From contig CAXXRT010000028.1 of the NCBI GenBank assembly GCA_963666945.2, positions 1 through 64,000 of the forward strand: a DNA stretch of 64,000 nt, read 5' to 3'. The notes under the pieces were generated by a model. That model worked only from the letters and a program-made list of their open reading frames with translations. It was not told the DNA's origin and did no database searches. The translations under genes and the position numbers were made by a program. Below, in pieces: positions 1-9,263 of the stretch (positions are counted from its first letter, which is position 1; every line of letters begins with the position of its first letter). The stretch is from G963666945 sp963666945. Lineage in GTDB: Bacteria > Bacteroidota > Bacteroidia > Bacteroidales > Marinifilaceae.

Positions 1-1320
1 CCATTGGAAGGTCCTTCAGGTAATGGGACTAATGGAGACAAGGATACTGGATTTTGAGAATCTTTATATATTATCTGTCAACGAGGGCAAACTACCCAAG
101 ACAGGGATCATCATCTTCCTATATACCTTATAACCTGAGGAAGGGATTCGGTCTTCCTACCCTTGAACATCAGGATTCCATGTTCTCGTATTATTTCTAC
201 AGGCTTATACAAAGAGCTAAGAACGTTAATCTTCTCTACAGTACCAAATCCGATGGCATGAACAAGGGTGAAATGAGCAGGTTTCTGTACCAGCTAAAAT
301 ACGAATCGAAACTTGATATAAACGAATCGGTTGTTGTAAACCAGATTACAACAGGAATAAAGAAAGACATAACGATTAGCAAGAGCGATGAGATTATTGA
401 AAAGCTGACCTCGCTTTCTACCAATAAGCAAAAACCATTGTCCCCATCAGCCATCAACACATATCTTGGCTGTCAGCTAAGGTTTTATTTCAAATACATC
501 GCTGACATTAAGGAACCGGAAGAAATAACCGAGGAGATAGATCCACCAACGTTTGGAAATATATTCCACGAAAGCATGGAGAAGCTATATGCCCAGGCCG
601 GCAAGAAGGTTATTACAGAAAATGTTATTGACGATATTTTAGCCTCAAAAAATGCTATTGACGATGCCCTTTACTCATCTTTTGGTGACTGTTATTACAA
701 GAGCAAGCAATTTGAGATAAACGGAAAAAACAGCATTATATACGATATCATTAAACGCTATATAAGAAGAGTTCTTGAGCTTGACAAGCAGTACTGTCCT
801 TTCACAATTCTTTCGGTTGAGGACAGATTCAGCATGCCTGTTAAGGTTAGTACTAACGGTAAATACCTGGAAGTATATCTGGGAGGTATAATTGACCGAA
901 TAGACAAGACAAATGAAGGAATACGTGTACTGGACTACAAGACAGGAAAGGCTGAAACTAAATTTAAGACTATTGATAATTTATTTGACAAAGACACTAA
1001 AAAGCAAAATAAGGCCGTATTACAGACATTGATATACTGCATGTTTTACGATTATAAATACGCTCCTTCGGAGCCTATAATTCCGGGAATATATATTCTT
1101 AAGGATGTATTTTTCGAAAAATTACAATTATAAACTGATTGAAAATTATGACTATGGGAAAAACAGGGATGTTAATGACTATTCTGTTTTTAAGGATGAA
1201 CTAAAAAAAGGCTTAAACAATATGGTAATGGAGATGTTCGACAGGAATACGGATTTTGTGCAAACTGACGATGAGAAGTCATGCTCCAGTTGTCCTTACA
1301 AGGAACTTTGTCACAGATAA
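1..1320 (+). pseudogene. AddB-like PD-(D/E)XK nuclease, 3' part, two apparent frameshifts
   Basis: This is the C-terminal part of an AddB/RecB-type helicase-nuclease used in double-strand-break repair; the 5' part lies outside the window. The nuclease domain is visible from about base 430: an FGNIFHE motif, then GIIDRID and LDYKTGK, which supply the catalytic Asp and Lys. The C-terminal CSSCPYKELC, together with the earlier GCQLRF cysteine, matches the iron-sulfur staple of AddB nucleases. Reading is continuous only if two extra bases are ignored: one near 100-101 (frame 2 gives METRILDFENLYILSVNEG, then the frame changes) and one in the T-run at 1110-1114. The last frame holds three of the four cluster cysteines, so it clearly belongs to the gene. 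An intact product is likely if the indels are sequence errors. Confidence 0.8.
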
Positions 1321-1409
1321 TCAGCGAATAAATATATTTTTCATGAAAGGACAGACTGCTACTTACACAAATCTATTTAAAAGCAAAATTGCAATATAAT
1401 ATATAAAAT

Positions 1410-1449
1410 AAAGCCGCAACCTTAAAACTTAAAGATTGCGGCTTTACTT
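1410..1449. terminator. bidirectional terminator hairpin
   Basis: Inverted repeat AAAGCCGCAA (1410-1419) and TTGCGGCTTT (1436-1445), with A/T-rich flanks on both sides. It lies between the converging nuclease and M64 peptidase genes and can serve both. Confidence 0.7.
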
Positions 1450-1462
1450 TTAATTATCGCTA

Positions 1463-2759
1463 TTATTTGTCAAGATAAAATTCAATCATTCTTCTTATAG
1501 CTCTTTCACAGACAGGACAAAACTCTTTTAAAGTATTCGACTTCATAACACAATCCTGAGCAGGACTGTATATGCCTTTTGCCATATATCCGCCACCTTC
1601 AAACATACCAACTACTCCATCGTAAGCATCTGTTCGTGGAGTAGGCACAGGCGTATCATTTTCTATCATATCTTTCCACTTTGAGCCAAAATCTTTATTA
1701 GTTGTTATATTTGGTTCCCATGGCTCCACTTTCAGGTTGTAATACTCCTCAGTTGCTACGGCAGATGTATAATATTCATCTGCCAATCCAGCAAAGCTAT
1801 GACCAAATTCATGGGCAACTACCTTTTCAGCAAAAGGATTGTCAGCACTTGAAAGACCGTAGAAATTATAGAAGCCACCGCCACCATATTTACTTGTATT
1901 AACAAGGACATAAACGGCATCGTGAGGTGCATTGGCAGCCGCGTCGGATATAGATTTTATATCCACTGTTGTAAGATATCTTTCTATGTCGAATGTATAA
2001 AATGTTGAGTTGACTGCAGTGTTCTTATATACCTTGTGACCGGGAATATCTGTTCCTGAGTCTACAGAAGGACTCTCGACAGCCCATACATTTATATAAT
2101 CCACATATGGCTTATAGGCTTTTAGTCCAAGCATATAATCTATCACTCTTTTTACATCTTTCCTGAACTTAGGCATCTCTTCCTTAGTATAGCCCCTCGG
2201 CAATAAATGCAATATCAAGACACTTAGCTGGTTCTCCGCTATACAATACCTTACTTACATTACAACCCCTTGGGTTCTTCCCTGCTTATAAAATAATCTC
2301 TTGGATTAATCTGGTAATCGAATATTTTTTTGAATTTTCCGTTTTTAAACTGTCTCAATTCAATAACAAAACGAACCTTATTTTTTGGGAAAGGCATAGT
2401 AGCAGTATGGTAAAAGCAACGCTTAACTTTCTTAGCCTCTTCTGTTGCTATCCATTCGTTATAAAGAGAACAAAATCCTTTGGAAAATATAAGCTTGCCC
2501 GACTTTATATCGTAAAGGGAATATCTGTATGCCCCGTAGTTAAACTTACTCACAAGATTTTTCCTTGGACCTGCATAGTGAGGTTCTTGTTTCATCTGTT
2601 GGAAAAAATACCTCAGTGTTTTCAGCATCTCCCCCCAGCTGAAAGTCTATTCTCAGGGTTTTGTCTTTAAAGTATTCATCGAATTCAACCCTGGGCCGAA
2701 AGACTGGCAGTAAAGAAGATACAAGCCATCAGTGATACTATAATCTTAATTCTATTCAT
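1463..2759 (-). pseudogene. M64-family (IgA peptidase M64) secreted metallopeptidase, four apparent +1 frameshifts
   Basis: A zinc metallopeptidase of family M64, as common in Bacteroidota. The reconstructed protein begins at 2759 with a signal peptide (MNRIKIIVSLMACIFFTASL, then SAQ), has an N-terminal M64 domain, and carries the zinc motif HEFGHSFAGLADEY in the C-terminal half. A cysteine-containing tail (CPVCERAIRRM) precedes the stop. Four extra bases interrupt it: in CCC at 2689-2691, the A-run at 2603-2608, CCCC at 2266-2269 and CCCC at 2193-2196. Removing them gives 1293 bases, or 430 residues, the usual length for the family. Residues across every junction remain sensible, so the gene is probably intact in the organism. 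It likely acts outside the cytoplasm. Confidence 0.8.
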
Positions 2760-2932
2760 CTGTCTTTATTTATTTTTGTTTATAGGATAGAACTTACCAT
2801 AATCAGTGAAAATGAACTGTTCACCCCATTTTTATTTTATATATTAAATTCTCCACATAAAGTTACTAAAATAATTTAAAGAAAGTTCGGGAAACATTGA
2901 CTTTTGGTGTTTCTTAAATACCACGATAAAAA

Positions 2933-2966
2933 AATAAGCCAGATATTGCTACCCGGCTTATTTTAG
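2933..2966 (-). terminator. terminator downstream of rlmB
   Basis: AATAAGCC (2933-2940) pairs with GGCTTATT (2955-2962). Read on the minus strand the stem is followed by a T-run. It sits about 25 bases after the rlmB stop. Confidence 0.6.
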
Positions 2967-2988
2967 TCTTTTAAGTATAGTTTAAATC

Positions 2989-3729
2989 TTAACCCCTTTG
3001 ACGAACAGCCTCATATATCAATAAAGAAGCTGCCACAGAAACATTTAGCGATTCAATTTCTCCAAAAACAGGGATCTTTATCTTCTCATCAACCCTTTCC
3101 ATTAGTGCCTCATCAATACCCTTATCCTCACTACCCATTATTATAGCTATGGGTTGTTTAAAATCGGCCTGTGTATATAATTTATCGGCTTTTTCACTTG
3201 CGGCAAATATCTTTATTCCCTGAAACTTAAGAGACTTAAGCATCTTTCTCATATTAACCACCTTACAAACAGGAATATTATAAAGAGCACCGGCAGAAGT
3301 CTTAATTGCATCCGAGGAAATTCTTGCAGAATGCTTGTGAGGAATAACAATAGCATCAACACCGGCACATTCAGCACTACGGGCAATGGCACCGAAGTTA
3401 CGTACATCGGTAATTCTGTCAAGAATAAGTATCATTGGCTGTTTTCCCTCTGCAATCTTTAATGATACTACTTCCTCTATATCGTGATACTCAACTGGAG
3501 TAATATATGCAATAACCCCCTGGTTGTTCCTAGTATTCAACTTATCAATCATCTCTGAAGGCACATACTGGAAAGGTATATTATTATCTCTAACCAATTT
3601 AAATAGCTCTCCAAAAAGCTCTCCCTTTACCCCATTACGGAACAATACCTTATCAACCTCTTTATCGGTGTTTATTGCCTCTATAACGGCACGAATGCCA
3701 AAAACCATTTCCTGCTTATACTTAGCCAT
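2989..3729 (-). CDS. rlmB: 23S rRNA (guanosine-2'-O-)-methyltransferase RlmB, SpoU family
   Basis: A cytoplasmic enzyme that methylates the ribose of a 23S rRNA guanosine in the peptidyl-transferase region, using S-adenosylmethionine. The 246-residue length is normal. The N-terminal substrate-binding domain spans about residues 5-80. The SPOUT trefoil-knot motifs follow: IMGSEDKGID near 197-206 and IPVFGEIESLNVSVAAS near 219-235. It lies 18 bases after the ABC-F gene on the same strand, so the two ribosome-related genes are probably co-transcribed. Closely related SpoU enzymes could act on another 2'-O site, but the length and motifs fit RlmB best. Confidence 0.88.
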   Translation of the reverse strand: MAKYKQEMVFGIRAVIEAINTDKEVDKVLFRNGVKGELFGELFKLVRDNNIPFQYVPSEMIDKLNTRNNQGVIAYITPVEYHDIEEVVSLKIAEGKQPMILILDRITDVRNFGAIARSAECAGVDAIVIPHKHSARISSDAIKTSAGALYNIPVCKVVNMRKMLKSLKFQGIKIFAASEKADKLYTQADFKQPIAIIMGSEDKGIDEALMERVDEKIKIPVFGEIESLNVSVAASLLIYEAVRQRG

Positions 3730-3747
3730 CTTATTATTATTTTATTG

Positions 3748-5688
3748 TTATCCTCTTTCTTCTATTAATTCTTCGTATTCAAAAGATAGTTCCTCCCAAA
3801 GTTCCATCTCCTGTTCAAGGGATTTCTTGAAGTCTTCGTATTTTTTAAAAAAGACATCATCCTCATTACCTGTTGGATTAGCCAGTTGGTTATCCATTTT
3901 TTCTATCTCTTGCTCAAAGTTAGCAATATTTTTTTCTGCCTGTTCAATACTAGCCTCTGTCTTTTTTATCTTTTTATTAAGCTCTTTTCTTTCGAGATAA
4001 TTCAGTTTGTTTTCCGAATCTGTTTTTTCCTGTTTCTCTGAAGAGTCCTGCTTTTTACATATCTCTAGTTCCTGTAGTGAGCTTATTCTTTTCTTTTCCA
4101 GAAATTCGTATATTCCCCCGACATGTTCTTTTAGTTTCTTATCTCCAAATTCGTACATCTTATTTACCAGGCCATCAAGAAAATCCCTGTCGTGACTAAC
4201 CACAATAACCGTACCGCTGAAGTTAGCCAGGGCCTCTTTTAATATTTCCTTTGACCTGATATCAAGGTGGTTCGTAGGCTCATCGAGAATAAGGACATTG
4301 TATGGTTCAAGCATCAACCTGACCATAGCAAGTCGCGAACGCTCTCCCCCGGACAGTACTTTTACCTTTTTATCTATTGCCTCACCACTGAACATGAAGG
4401 CTCCCAGAATGTCCCTTACCTTAGTTCTAATATCACCTACGGCAACCTCATCGACTGTATCGAAGACTGACTTGCTTTCATCGAGCAGCTGGGCCTGGTT
4501 CTGTGCAAAATAACCAATCTTCACGTTATGACCTGTTCTGCACTCACCATCGAAGTCAAGTTCCTGCATAATCATTCTGACAAGGGTGGTCTTTCCTTCC
4601 CCGTTTTTTCCTATAAATGCAAGCTTATCACCCCTCTTTATTTCAAAGTCAATATTATCAAGAACAAGAAGATCGCCGTAGCTCTTTGATAGGTTTGCAC
4701 CTTTTGCCACTATCTCCCCTGAATTTTGTGCAGGCGAAAATTTAATATTAAGCTTTCTCACATCTTCCTGATCGACCTCTATCCTGTCTATCTTTTCAAG
4801 CTGTTTTATTCTTGACTGTACCTGCACTGATTTTGTGGCCTTATACCTGAATCTCTCAATGAAGTCCTCGGTATCCTTAATCATTTTCTGCTGATTGGTA
4901 TAAGCCTTAAGCTGCTGCTCCCTTCTCTCTTTCCTTAGTTCGAGATACTTAGTATAGGAAACCTTATAATCGTATATTTTTCCAAGAGAAATCTCTACTG
5001 TTCTGTTGGTTACATTATCAAGAAAAGCCCTGTCGTGAGAAACAAGGACAACAGCACCAGAATAGGTCTTCAAAAAATCTTCCAGCCACTGAATACTTTC
5101 TATATCCAGGTGGTTTGTAGGCTCATCGAGAAGAAATATATCTGGACGTTTAAGAAGTATCTTTGCCAGCTCTATACGCATTCTCCATCCACCACTAAAC
5201 TCCTCTGTCTTTCTTATAAAATCCGAGCGTTTAAATCCCAAGCCCATTAATGTTTTCTCGGCAAGCGCATCTATATTATCCCCGTCAAGAAGATGAAACC
5301 TGTCAGTTTTTTCAGTCAACTGATTAATGATAGATATATATTCTTCTGACTCGTAATCCTCTCTTTCTGCTATCTGGGTATTTAATCTTTCAATCTCATC
5401 TTTTAGCATTAAAACCTCATCGAATGCGGTTCTGGCATCTTCCATCACTGTCTTCCCGTCGGAATACAGCATATGCTGGGGAAGGTAACCTATCTTTATA
5501 TTTGATGGGAAAGAAATATTTCCTGAGGTAGGATTCTGCAATCCTGCAAAAATCTTCAATAAGGTAGATTTTCCTGCTCCGTTTCTACCTACCAACCCTA
5601 TCCTGTCTTTCTCGTTAACTAAAAAAGAAACGTTGTCGAACAGGGCAAAATCCCCGAATACTACACTTAGTTGATTTACTGAAATCAT
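3748..5688 (-). CDS. ABC-F family ATPase (ribosome-associated, duplicated ATP-binding domains)
   Basis: A soluble twin-ABC protein without membrane segments, characteristic of ABC-F translation factors (EttA/Uup/YfmR type), which bind the ribosomal E-site. The first Walker A is GRNGAGKST (about residues 34-42) with signature FSGGWRMR. The second half has GKNGEGKT and LSGGERSR. A charged interdomain linker (YTNQQKMIKDTEDFI) and a long C-terminal coiled coil (about 555-645) are present. I chose the ATG at 5688 (MISVNQLSVV). The in-frame ATG at 5709 lies upstream of the transcription start predicted from a strong promoter at 5707-5736. Which ABC-F subfamily it belongs to cannot be settled from the sequence alone. 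Confidence 0.88.
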   Translation of the reverse strand: MISVNQLSVVFGDFALFDNVSFLVNEKDRIGLVGRNGAGKSTLLKIFAGLQNPTSGNISFPSNIKIGYLPQHMLYSDGKTVMEDARTAFDEVLMLKDEIERLNTQIAEREDYESEEYISIINQLTEKTDRFHLLDGDNIDALAEKTLMGLGFKRSDFIRKTEEFSGGWRMRIELAKILLKRPDIFLLDEPTNHLDIESIQWLEDFLKTYSGAVVLVSHDRAFLDNVTNRTVEISLGKIYDYKVSYTKYLELRKERREQQLKAYTNQQKMIKDTEDFIERFRYKATKSVQVQSRIKQLEKIDRIEVDQEDVRKLNIKFSPAQNSGEIVAKGANLSKSYGDLLVLDNIDFEIKRGDKLAFIGKNGEGKTTLVRMIMQELDFDGECRTGHNVKIGYFAQNQAQLLDESKSVFDTVDEVAVGDIRTKVRDILGAFMFSGEAIDKKVKVLSGGERSRLAMVRLMLEPYNVLILDEPTNHLDIRSKEILKEALANFSGTVIVVSHDRDFLDGLVNKMYEFGDKKLKEHVGGIYEFLEKKRISSLQELEICKKQDSSEKQEKTDSENKLNYLERKELNKKIKKTEASIEQAEKNIANFEQEIEKMDNQLANPTGNEDDVFFKKYEDFKKSLEQEMELWEELSFEYEELIEERG

Positions 5689-5994
5689 ATTAAAACAATT
5701 TAAGCGCAAAGATAAACAAATAATAAAAGCCTCAAATATTAAAAATCATCTAAAGAGTAATATCTTAAGATTTAAGGGTCTTACGAGATTATGTTGAGTA
5801 TTTATGCAAAAAACTAAAATAAAAACCAATAAATATTTATTTGCAAAAAATCAACATATTGATTTGCAAATATTACATAAATCATTATTAAAATTTAAAA
5901 ACTTTTTTATATTTGTCCTGAGGCGTGAAAAATCGCCAAACCCTAACTAAAGATTTAAACAATTTATCTAAACAAAAATTAATAAAAAACAGTT
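5689..5994. other. intergenic region between divergent ABC-F and pruA genes
   Basis: These 306 bases hold the ABC-F promoter on the minus strand (5707-5736). On the pruA side there is a TATATTTG element at 5908-5915, resembling a Bacteroidota -7 box, but no convincing TTTG at the right distance. Two copies of ATTTGCAAA lie upstream of it, and a short GGCG/CGCC hairpin sits in the probable pruA leader near 5922-5938. I see no small gene. Confidence 0.5.
5707..5736 (-). promoter_or_regulatory. Bacteroidota-type promoter for the ABC-F-rlmB operon
   Basis: On the minus strand TTTG (5736-5733), 18 bases, then TATCTTTG (5714-5707) match the primary sigma consensus TTTG-N(17-23)-TAnnTTTG. Transcription would begin near 5701, just upstream of the ATG at 5688. 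This supports the shorter start of the ABC-F protein. Confidence 0.62.
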
Positions 5995-7626
5995 ATGCCA
6001 AAAGGATTTTATAACGTACCGGCTGCATACAATGAGCCAATAAAAAGTTATGCTCCTGGTTCTCCGGAGCGTGAGTCATTAAAAAAAGAGATTAACACCT
6101 TACGTTCACAAACAGCAGATATTCCAATGTATATTGGAGGCGAGGAAATAAGAACAGGAAATTTGTTCGAGATTCGTCCTCCACATGATTTAAATCACTT
6201 ATTAGGGCACTATCACCAAGGTGGTGCTGAGCATGTACAGATGGCCATTGACGCAGCCATGAAGGCAAAGCCGGCATGGGAAGCAATGGCTTGGGAACAC
6301 AGGGCATCTATCTTTTTAAAAGCGGCTGACCTTATTGCAGGACCATATAGAAACAGAATTAATGCTGCAACCATGCTTGGTCAGTCAAAAAATGCTTTTC
6401 AGGCAGAAATTGATGCAGCATGCGAGTTAGCTGATTTCTTCCGTTTCAATGTTCAGTATATGACTGATATCTATAAGCAACAACCTTACTCTCCTCCAGG
6501 CATGTGGAACAGGGTTGAGCAACGACCACTAGAGGGATTTGTCTTTGCACTTACTCCTTTTAACTTTACTTCTATTGCAGGTAATCTTCCTGGTGCTCCT
6601 GCTTTGATGGGTAACGTTTGTGTCTGGAAGCCTTCCAAGACAGCTGTTTACTCAGCTCAGGTTATAATGGAAGTATATAAAGAGGCTGGATTACCGGATG
6701 GTGTTATCAACCTGGTTTACTGTTCCGGGCCTGTTGCTTCTGATGTAATATTCACCAGCGAGCATTTTGCAGGTATCCACTTTACCGGATCAACGGGTGT
6801 ATTTCAGAATATCTGGAAAACTATTGGTGAGAATCTTGACAAGTACCGTGCTTATCCAAGGATAGTTGGAGAGACTGGAGGAAAAGATTATATCATTGCT
6901 CATCCATCTTCATGTCCTAAAGAGGTTGCTACTGCTATTACAAGAGGAGCTTTCGAATTCCAGGGACAGAAGTGTTCTGCTGCTTCAAGAGCTTATCTTC
7001 CTAAGAGCCTATGGCCAAAGATAAAGGAATACGTATGTGATGACGTAAACAATATGAAAGTGGGTCCTTGTGAAGACTTCACTAATTTCATGAATGCTGT
7101 TATTGATAAGGCAGCTTTCGATAAGTTATCGGGTGCTATCGATGATGCAAAAGCTTCAAGTGATGCCGAGATTGTTTGTGGTGGTACTTACGATATGTCA
7201 AAAGGATACTTCATTTACCCCACTGTTATTGAGGCTAAGAAACCTGACTATATTACTATGCAGGAAGAACTTTTCGGTCCTGTCATGACTGTATATATTT
7301 ATGATGATGAGAAGCTCGACGAGACTATGGATATACTTGATAAGTATTCTTCTTATGCACTTACAGGTGCTATTTTCTCTAAAGACAGGGCTGCAGCAGA
7401 GAAAATGACTCGAAGACTTACACATACGGCAGGTAACTTCTATATTAACGATAAGCCAACAGGAGCAGTTGTTGGACAGCAGCCATTTGGTGGAGCAAGA
7501 GCCTCAGGTACAAACGACAAGGCAGGTTCTATGATAAATCTTCTAAGGTGGGTTTCTCCAAGAACCATCAAGGAAACATTTATTCCTGCTACCGATTATA
7601 TGTATCCTAACTTTTTGGAAGATTAA
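5995..7626 (+). CDS. pruA: L-glutamate gamma-semialdehyde dehydrogenase (1-pyrroline-5-carboxylate dehydrogenase)
   Basis: Oxidises glutamate semialdehyde, in equilibrium with pyrroline-5-carboxylate, to glutamate with NAD+; this is the second step of proline degradation. The 543-residue length matches the single-function enzyme. Aldehyde dehydrogenase landmarks are LTPFNFTSIAGN in the coenzyme site, FTGSTGVF, catalytic Glu293 in VGETGGKDY, and the nucleophile Cys327 in GQKCSAASR. The C-terminal PFGGARASGTNDKAG is typical of this subgroup. It is transcribed alone, with a hairpin terminator about 25 bases after the stop. No proline dehydrogenase lies nearby, so its partner must be elsewhere. 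Confidence 0.92.
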   Translation: MPKGFYNVPAAYNEPIKSYAPGSPERESLKKEINTLRSQTADIPMYIGGEEIRTGNLFEIRPPHDLNHLLGHYHQGGAEHVQMAIDAAMKAKPAWEAMAWEHRASIFLKAADLIAGPYRNRINAATMLGQSKNAFQAEIDAACELADFFRFNVQYMTDIYKQQPYSPPGMWNRVEQRPLEGFVFALTPFNFTSIAGNLPGAPALMGNVCVWKPSKTAVYSAQVIMEVYKEAGLPDGVINLVYCSGPVASDVIFTSEHFAGIHFTGSTGVFQNIWKTIGENLDKYRAYPRIVGETGGKDYIIAHPSSCPKEVATAITRGAFEFQGQKCSAASRAYLPKSLWPKIKEYVCDDVNNMKVGPCEDFTNFMNAVIDKAAFDKLSGAIDDAKASSDAEIVCGGTYDMSKGYFIYPTVIEAKKPDYITMQEELFGPVMTVYIYDDEKLDETMDILDKYSSYALTGAIFSKDRAAAEKMTRRLTHTAGNFYINDKPTGAVVGQQPFGGARASGTNDKAGSMINLLRWVSPRTIKETFIPATDYMYPNFLED

Positions 7627-7650
7627 TATTTAACGACACATATATATAGA

Positions 7651-7676
7651 AAGAGGCTCAATGGGCCTCTTTTTTA
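7651..7676 (+). terminator. rho-independent terminator after pruA
   Basis: AGAGGC and GCCTCT form a stem around TCAATGG, followed by a run of six T. Confidence 0.7.
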
Positions 7677-7717
7677 TTGTGGTTCATCTTCATTATCAAC
7701 AAGAAAAATCCTTTTTC

Positions 7718-7748
7718 TTGGCTAATGTAAAATATCTTGCTAATTTTG
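7718..7748 (+). promoter_or_regulatory. Bacteroidota-type promoter for the ftsB-ruvX group
   Basis: TTG at 7718-7720, a 20-base spacer and TAATTTTG at 7741-7748 fit the -33/-7 consensus. The first ATG follows at 7771, giving a leader of roughly 15 bases. Confidence 0.55.
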
Positions 7749-7770
7749 CAATGTATAATAATTCCGGATA

Positions 7771-8094
7771 ATGAAAAAATGTTTAGAAAAGATAACTAAA
7801 AAACGATTTAAATTCCACTTGAACAGATACATAGTTCTGTTTATGGTTTTTGCCATATGGGTTATTTTTTTTGACAACAATAGCCTGTTAAACAGATTTG
7901 AACTCCACGGGGAGATTAATAAACTTGAAAAGGAAAAGGCATATTATCAGGAAAAAATCCAAAAGGACAACAAAAAAATCCTGGAGTTAAAGACCAATAA
8001 AAAGAACCTTGAAAAATTTGCAAGGGAACAATATCTTATGAAAAAGAAGAATGAAGATATTTATATAATTATTAATAAAGATAAGGAAGAATAA
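7771..8094 (+). CDS. FtsB/DivIC-like septum formation initiator
   Basis: A 107-residue bitopic protein with a short basic cytoplasmic tail, one membrane span at about residues 17-37 (IVLFMVFAIWVIFF), then a periplasmic coiled coil at about 47-85 rich in Glu and Lys. That plan, and the family's usual size of 95-110 residues, match FtsB/DivIC, which bridges the FtsQ/FtsL division complex to septal wall synthesis. The tail FAREQYLMKKKNEDIYII resembles the conserved end of the family. It is followed after three bases by ruvX, so both share a transcript. The family is recognised by architecture more than by strict motifs. Confidence 0.75.
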   Translation: MKKCLEKITKKRFKFHLNRYIVLFMVFAIWVIFFDNNSLLNRFELHGEINKLEKEKAYYQEKIQKDNKKILELKTNKKNLEKFAREQYLMKKKNEDIYIIINKDKEE

Positions 8095-8097
8095 AAA

Positions 8098-8520
8098 GTG
8101 TCAAGAATACTAGCAATAGATTATGGAAGAAAGAGAGTGGGAATAGCAGTAACAGACCCTTTACAAATAATAGCAAATGGTTTGACAACAGTTCCTGCAC
8201 ATACTATTTTCAAATACTTACAAAAGTATATGGAAGAGGAAAAAGTAGAAACTATAGTTGTGGGCTATGCAAAACAAATGGATAATACCGACTCTGAATC
8301 GATGAAATACATTAAACCATTTGTAAAAAAACTAAAACAAACCTTCCCGGAGATTAACGTTGATATGGTTGATGAGAGGTTCACTTCAAAAATTGCATTT
8401 CAGACAATGATTGATGGAGGTGTAAAGAAAAAAGACAGAAGAAATAAGGAAATGATAGATACAATAAGTGCAACTATCATATTACAGTCATGGATGGAGC
8501 AAAGAAATAATGCTTTATAG
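8098..8520 (+). CDS. ruvX: RuvX/YqgF-type RNase H-fold nuclease (putative Holliday junction resolvase)
   Basis: A 140-residue protein that starts with GTG. The RNase H-fold motifs are clear: DYGRKRVGIAVTDP (first Asp near residue 7), a central VVGYAKQMD where most members have VVGLP, DERFTS, and the final Asp in MIDTISATIIL. YqgF proteins act in processing the 5' end of pre-16S rRNA and have been called Holliday junction resolvases; the sequence does not separate these roles. It lies three bases after the ftsB-like gene and 38 bases before def. Confidence 0.85.
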   Translation: MSRILAIDYGRKRVGIAVTDPLQIIANGLTTVPAHTIFKYLQKYMEEEKVETIVVGYAKQMDNTDSESMKYIKPFVKKLKQTFPEINVDMVDERFTSKIAFQTMIDGGVKKKDRRNKEMIDTISATIILQSWMEQRNNAL

Positions 8521-8558
8521 GACTACATAAATCATAACAATAATAAAAATATAATACT

Positions 8559-9110
8559 ATGATATTACCTGTATACGTTTATGGACACCCTGTACTAAGG
8601 AAGGTTTCTGTAGATATTGACAAAGATTATGAGGGATTGGAGAAGCTTCTTAAGGATATGTGGCATACAATGTACGAAACTGACGGGGTTGGTCTTGCCG
8701 CACCACAAATAGGGAAAAATATAAGATTATTTGTGATTGACGCCAATCCATTTTCTGAATTGGATCCCAATGCTGAAAACTTTAAAAAAGTTTTTATTAA
8801 CGCAGAAATTCTTGAAAGAAGTGGTGAAAAATGGGCAATGACTGAAGGTTGTTTAAGTGTCCCTAATATTCACGAAGATGTATTTAGAGAAGAAAAAATT
8901 CTCATAAGATATCTGGATGAAAACTGGGAAGAGCATGAGGAAGAATATGACGGTCATGTTGCCCGTGTTATCCAGCATGAATATGATCATCTTGAAGGTA
9001 AACTTTTTATTGACCATATATCTGCATTAAAGAAAAGGCTTTTAAAAGGCAAGTTAGCAGGCATTTCAAAAGGCAAGGCTAAGTTTGATTACAGAGTTGT
9101 CACACCATAG
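8559..9110 (+). CDS. def: peptide deformylase
   Basis: Removes the N-formyl group from nascent proteins. All three family motifs are present in a 183-residue protein: GVGLAAPQIG (about 43-52), EGCLSVP with metal-ligand Cys98, and HEYDHLEG (140-147) carrying two metal-ligand histidines and the catalytic Glu. A basic tail (KKRLLKGKLAGISKGK) follows, as in other Bacteroidota deformylases. It follows ruvX on the same strand and is probably part of the same operon. Confidence 0.95.
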   Translation: MILPVYVYGHPVLRKVSVDIDKDYEGLEKLLKDMWHTMYETDGVGLAAPQIGKNIRLFVIDANPFSELDPNAENFKKVFINAEILERSGEKWAMTEGCLSVPNIHEDVFREEKILIRYLDENWEEHEEEYDGHVARVIQHEYDHLEGKLFIDHISALKKRLLKGKLAGISKGKAKFDYRVVTP

Positions 9111-9263
9111 CGTAAGTCAATTAATAATAAGGTCCTTACTTCTTTTTGAAACAATATTTATTAAGGCTTCTTTTACGATAGCTGCTAAATAACACTATAA
9201 TTGCATATCTATTAGGTTTCTATTATGATTAATTTTTCATAATTTTACATAAATCTATCGGAT

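Noticed and set aside
54..110. TTG at 54 as the start of the nuclease gene
   Set aside because: The preceding bases in another frame read as the same protein (METRILDFENLYIL), so translation enters from outside the window and the break at 100-101 is an indel.
3524..4000. A 158-codon plus-strand frame opposite rlmB and the ABC-F gene
   Set aside because: It crosses two genuine genes, is Ser-rich low complexity and mirrors the coiled coil on the other strand.
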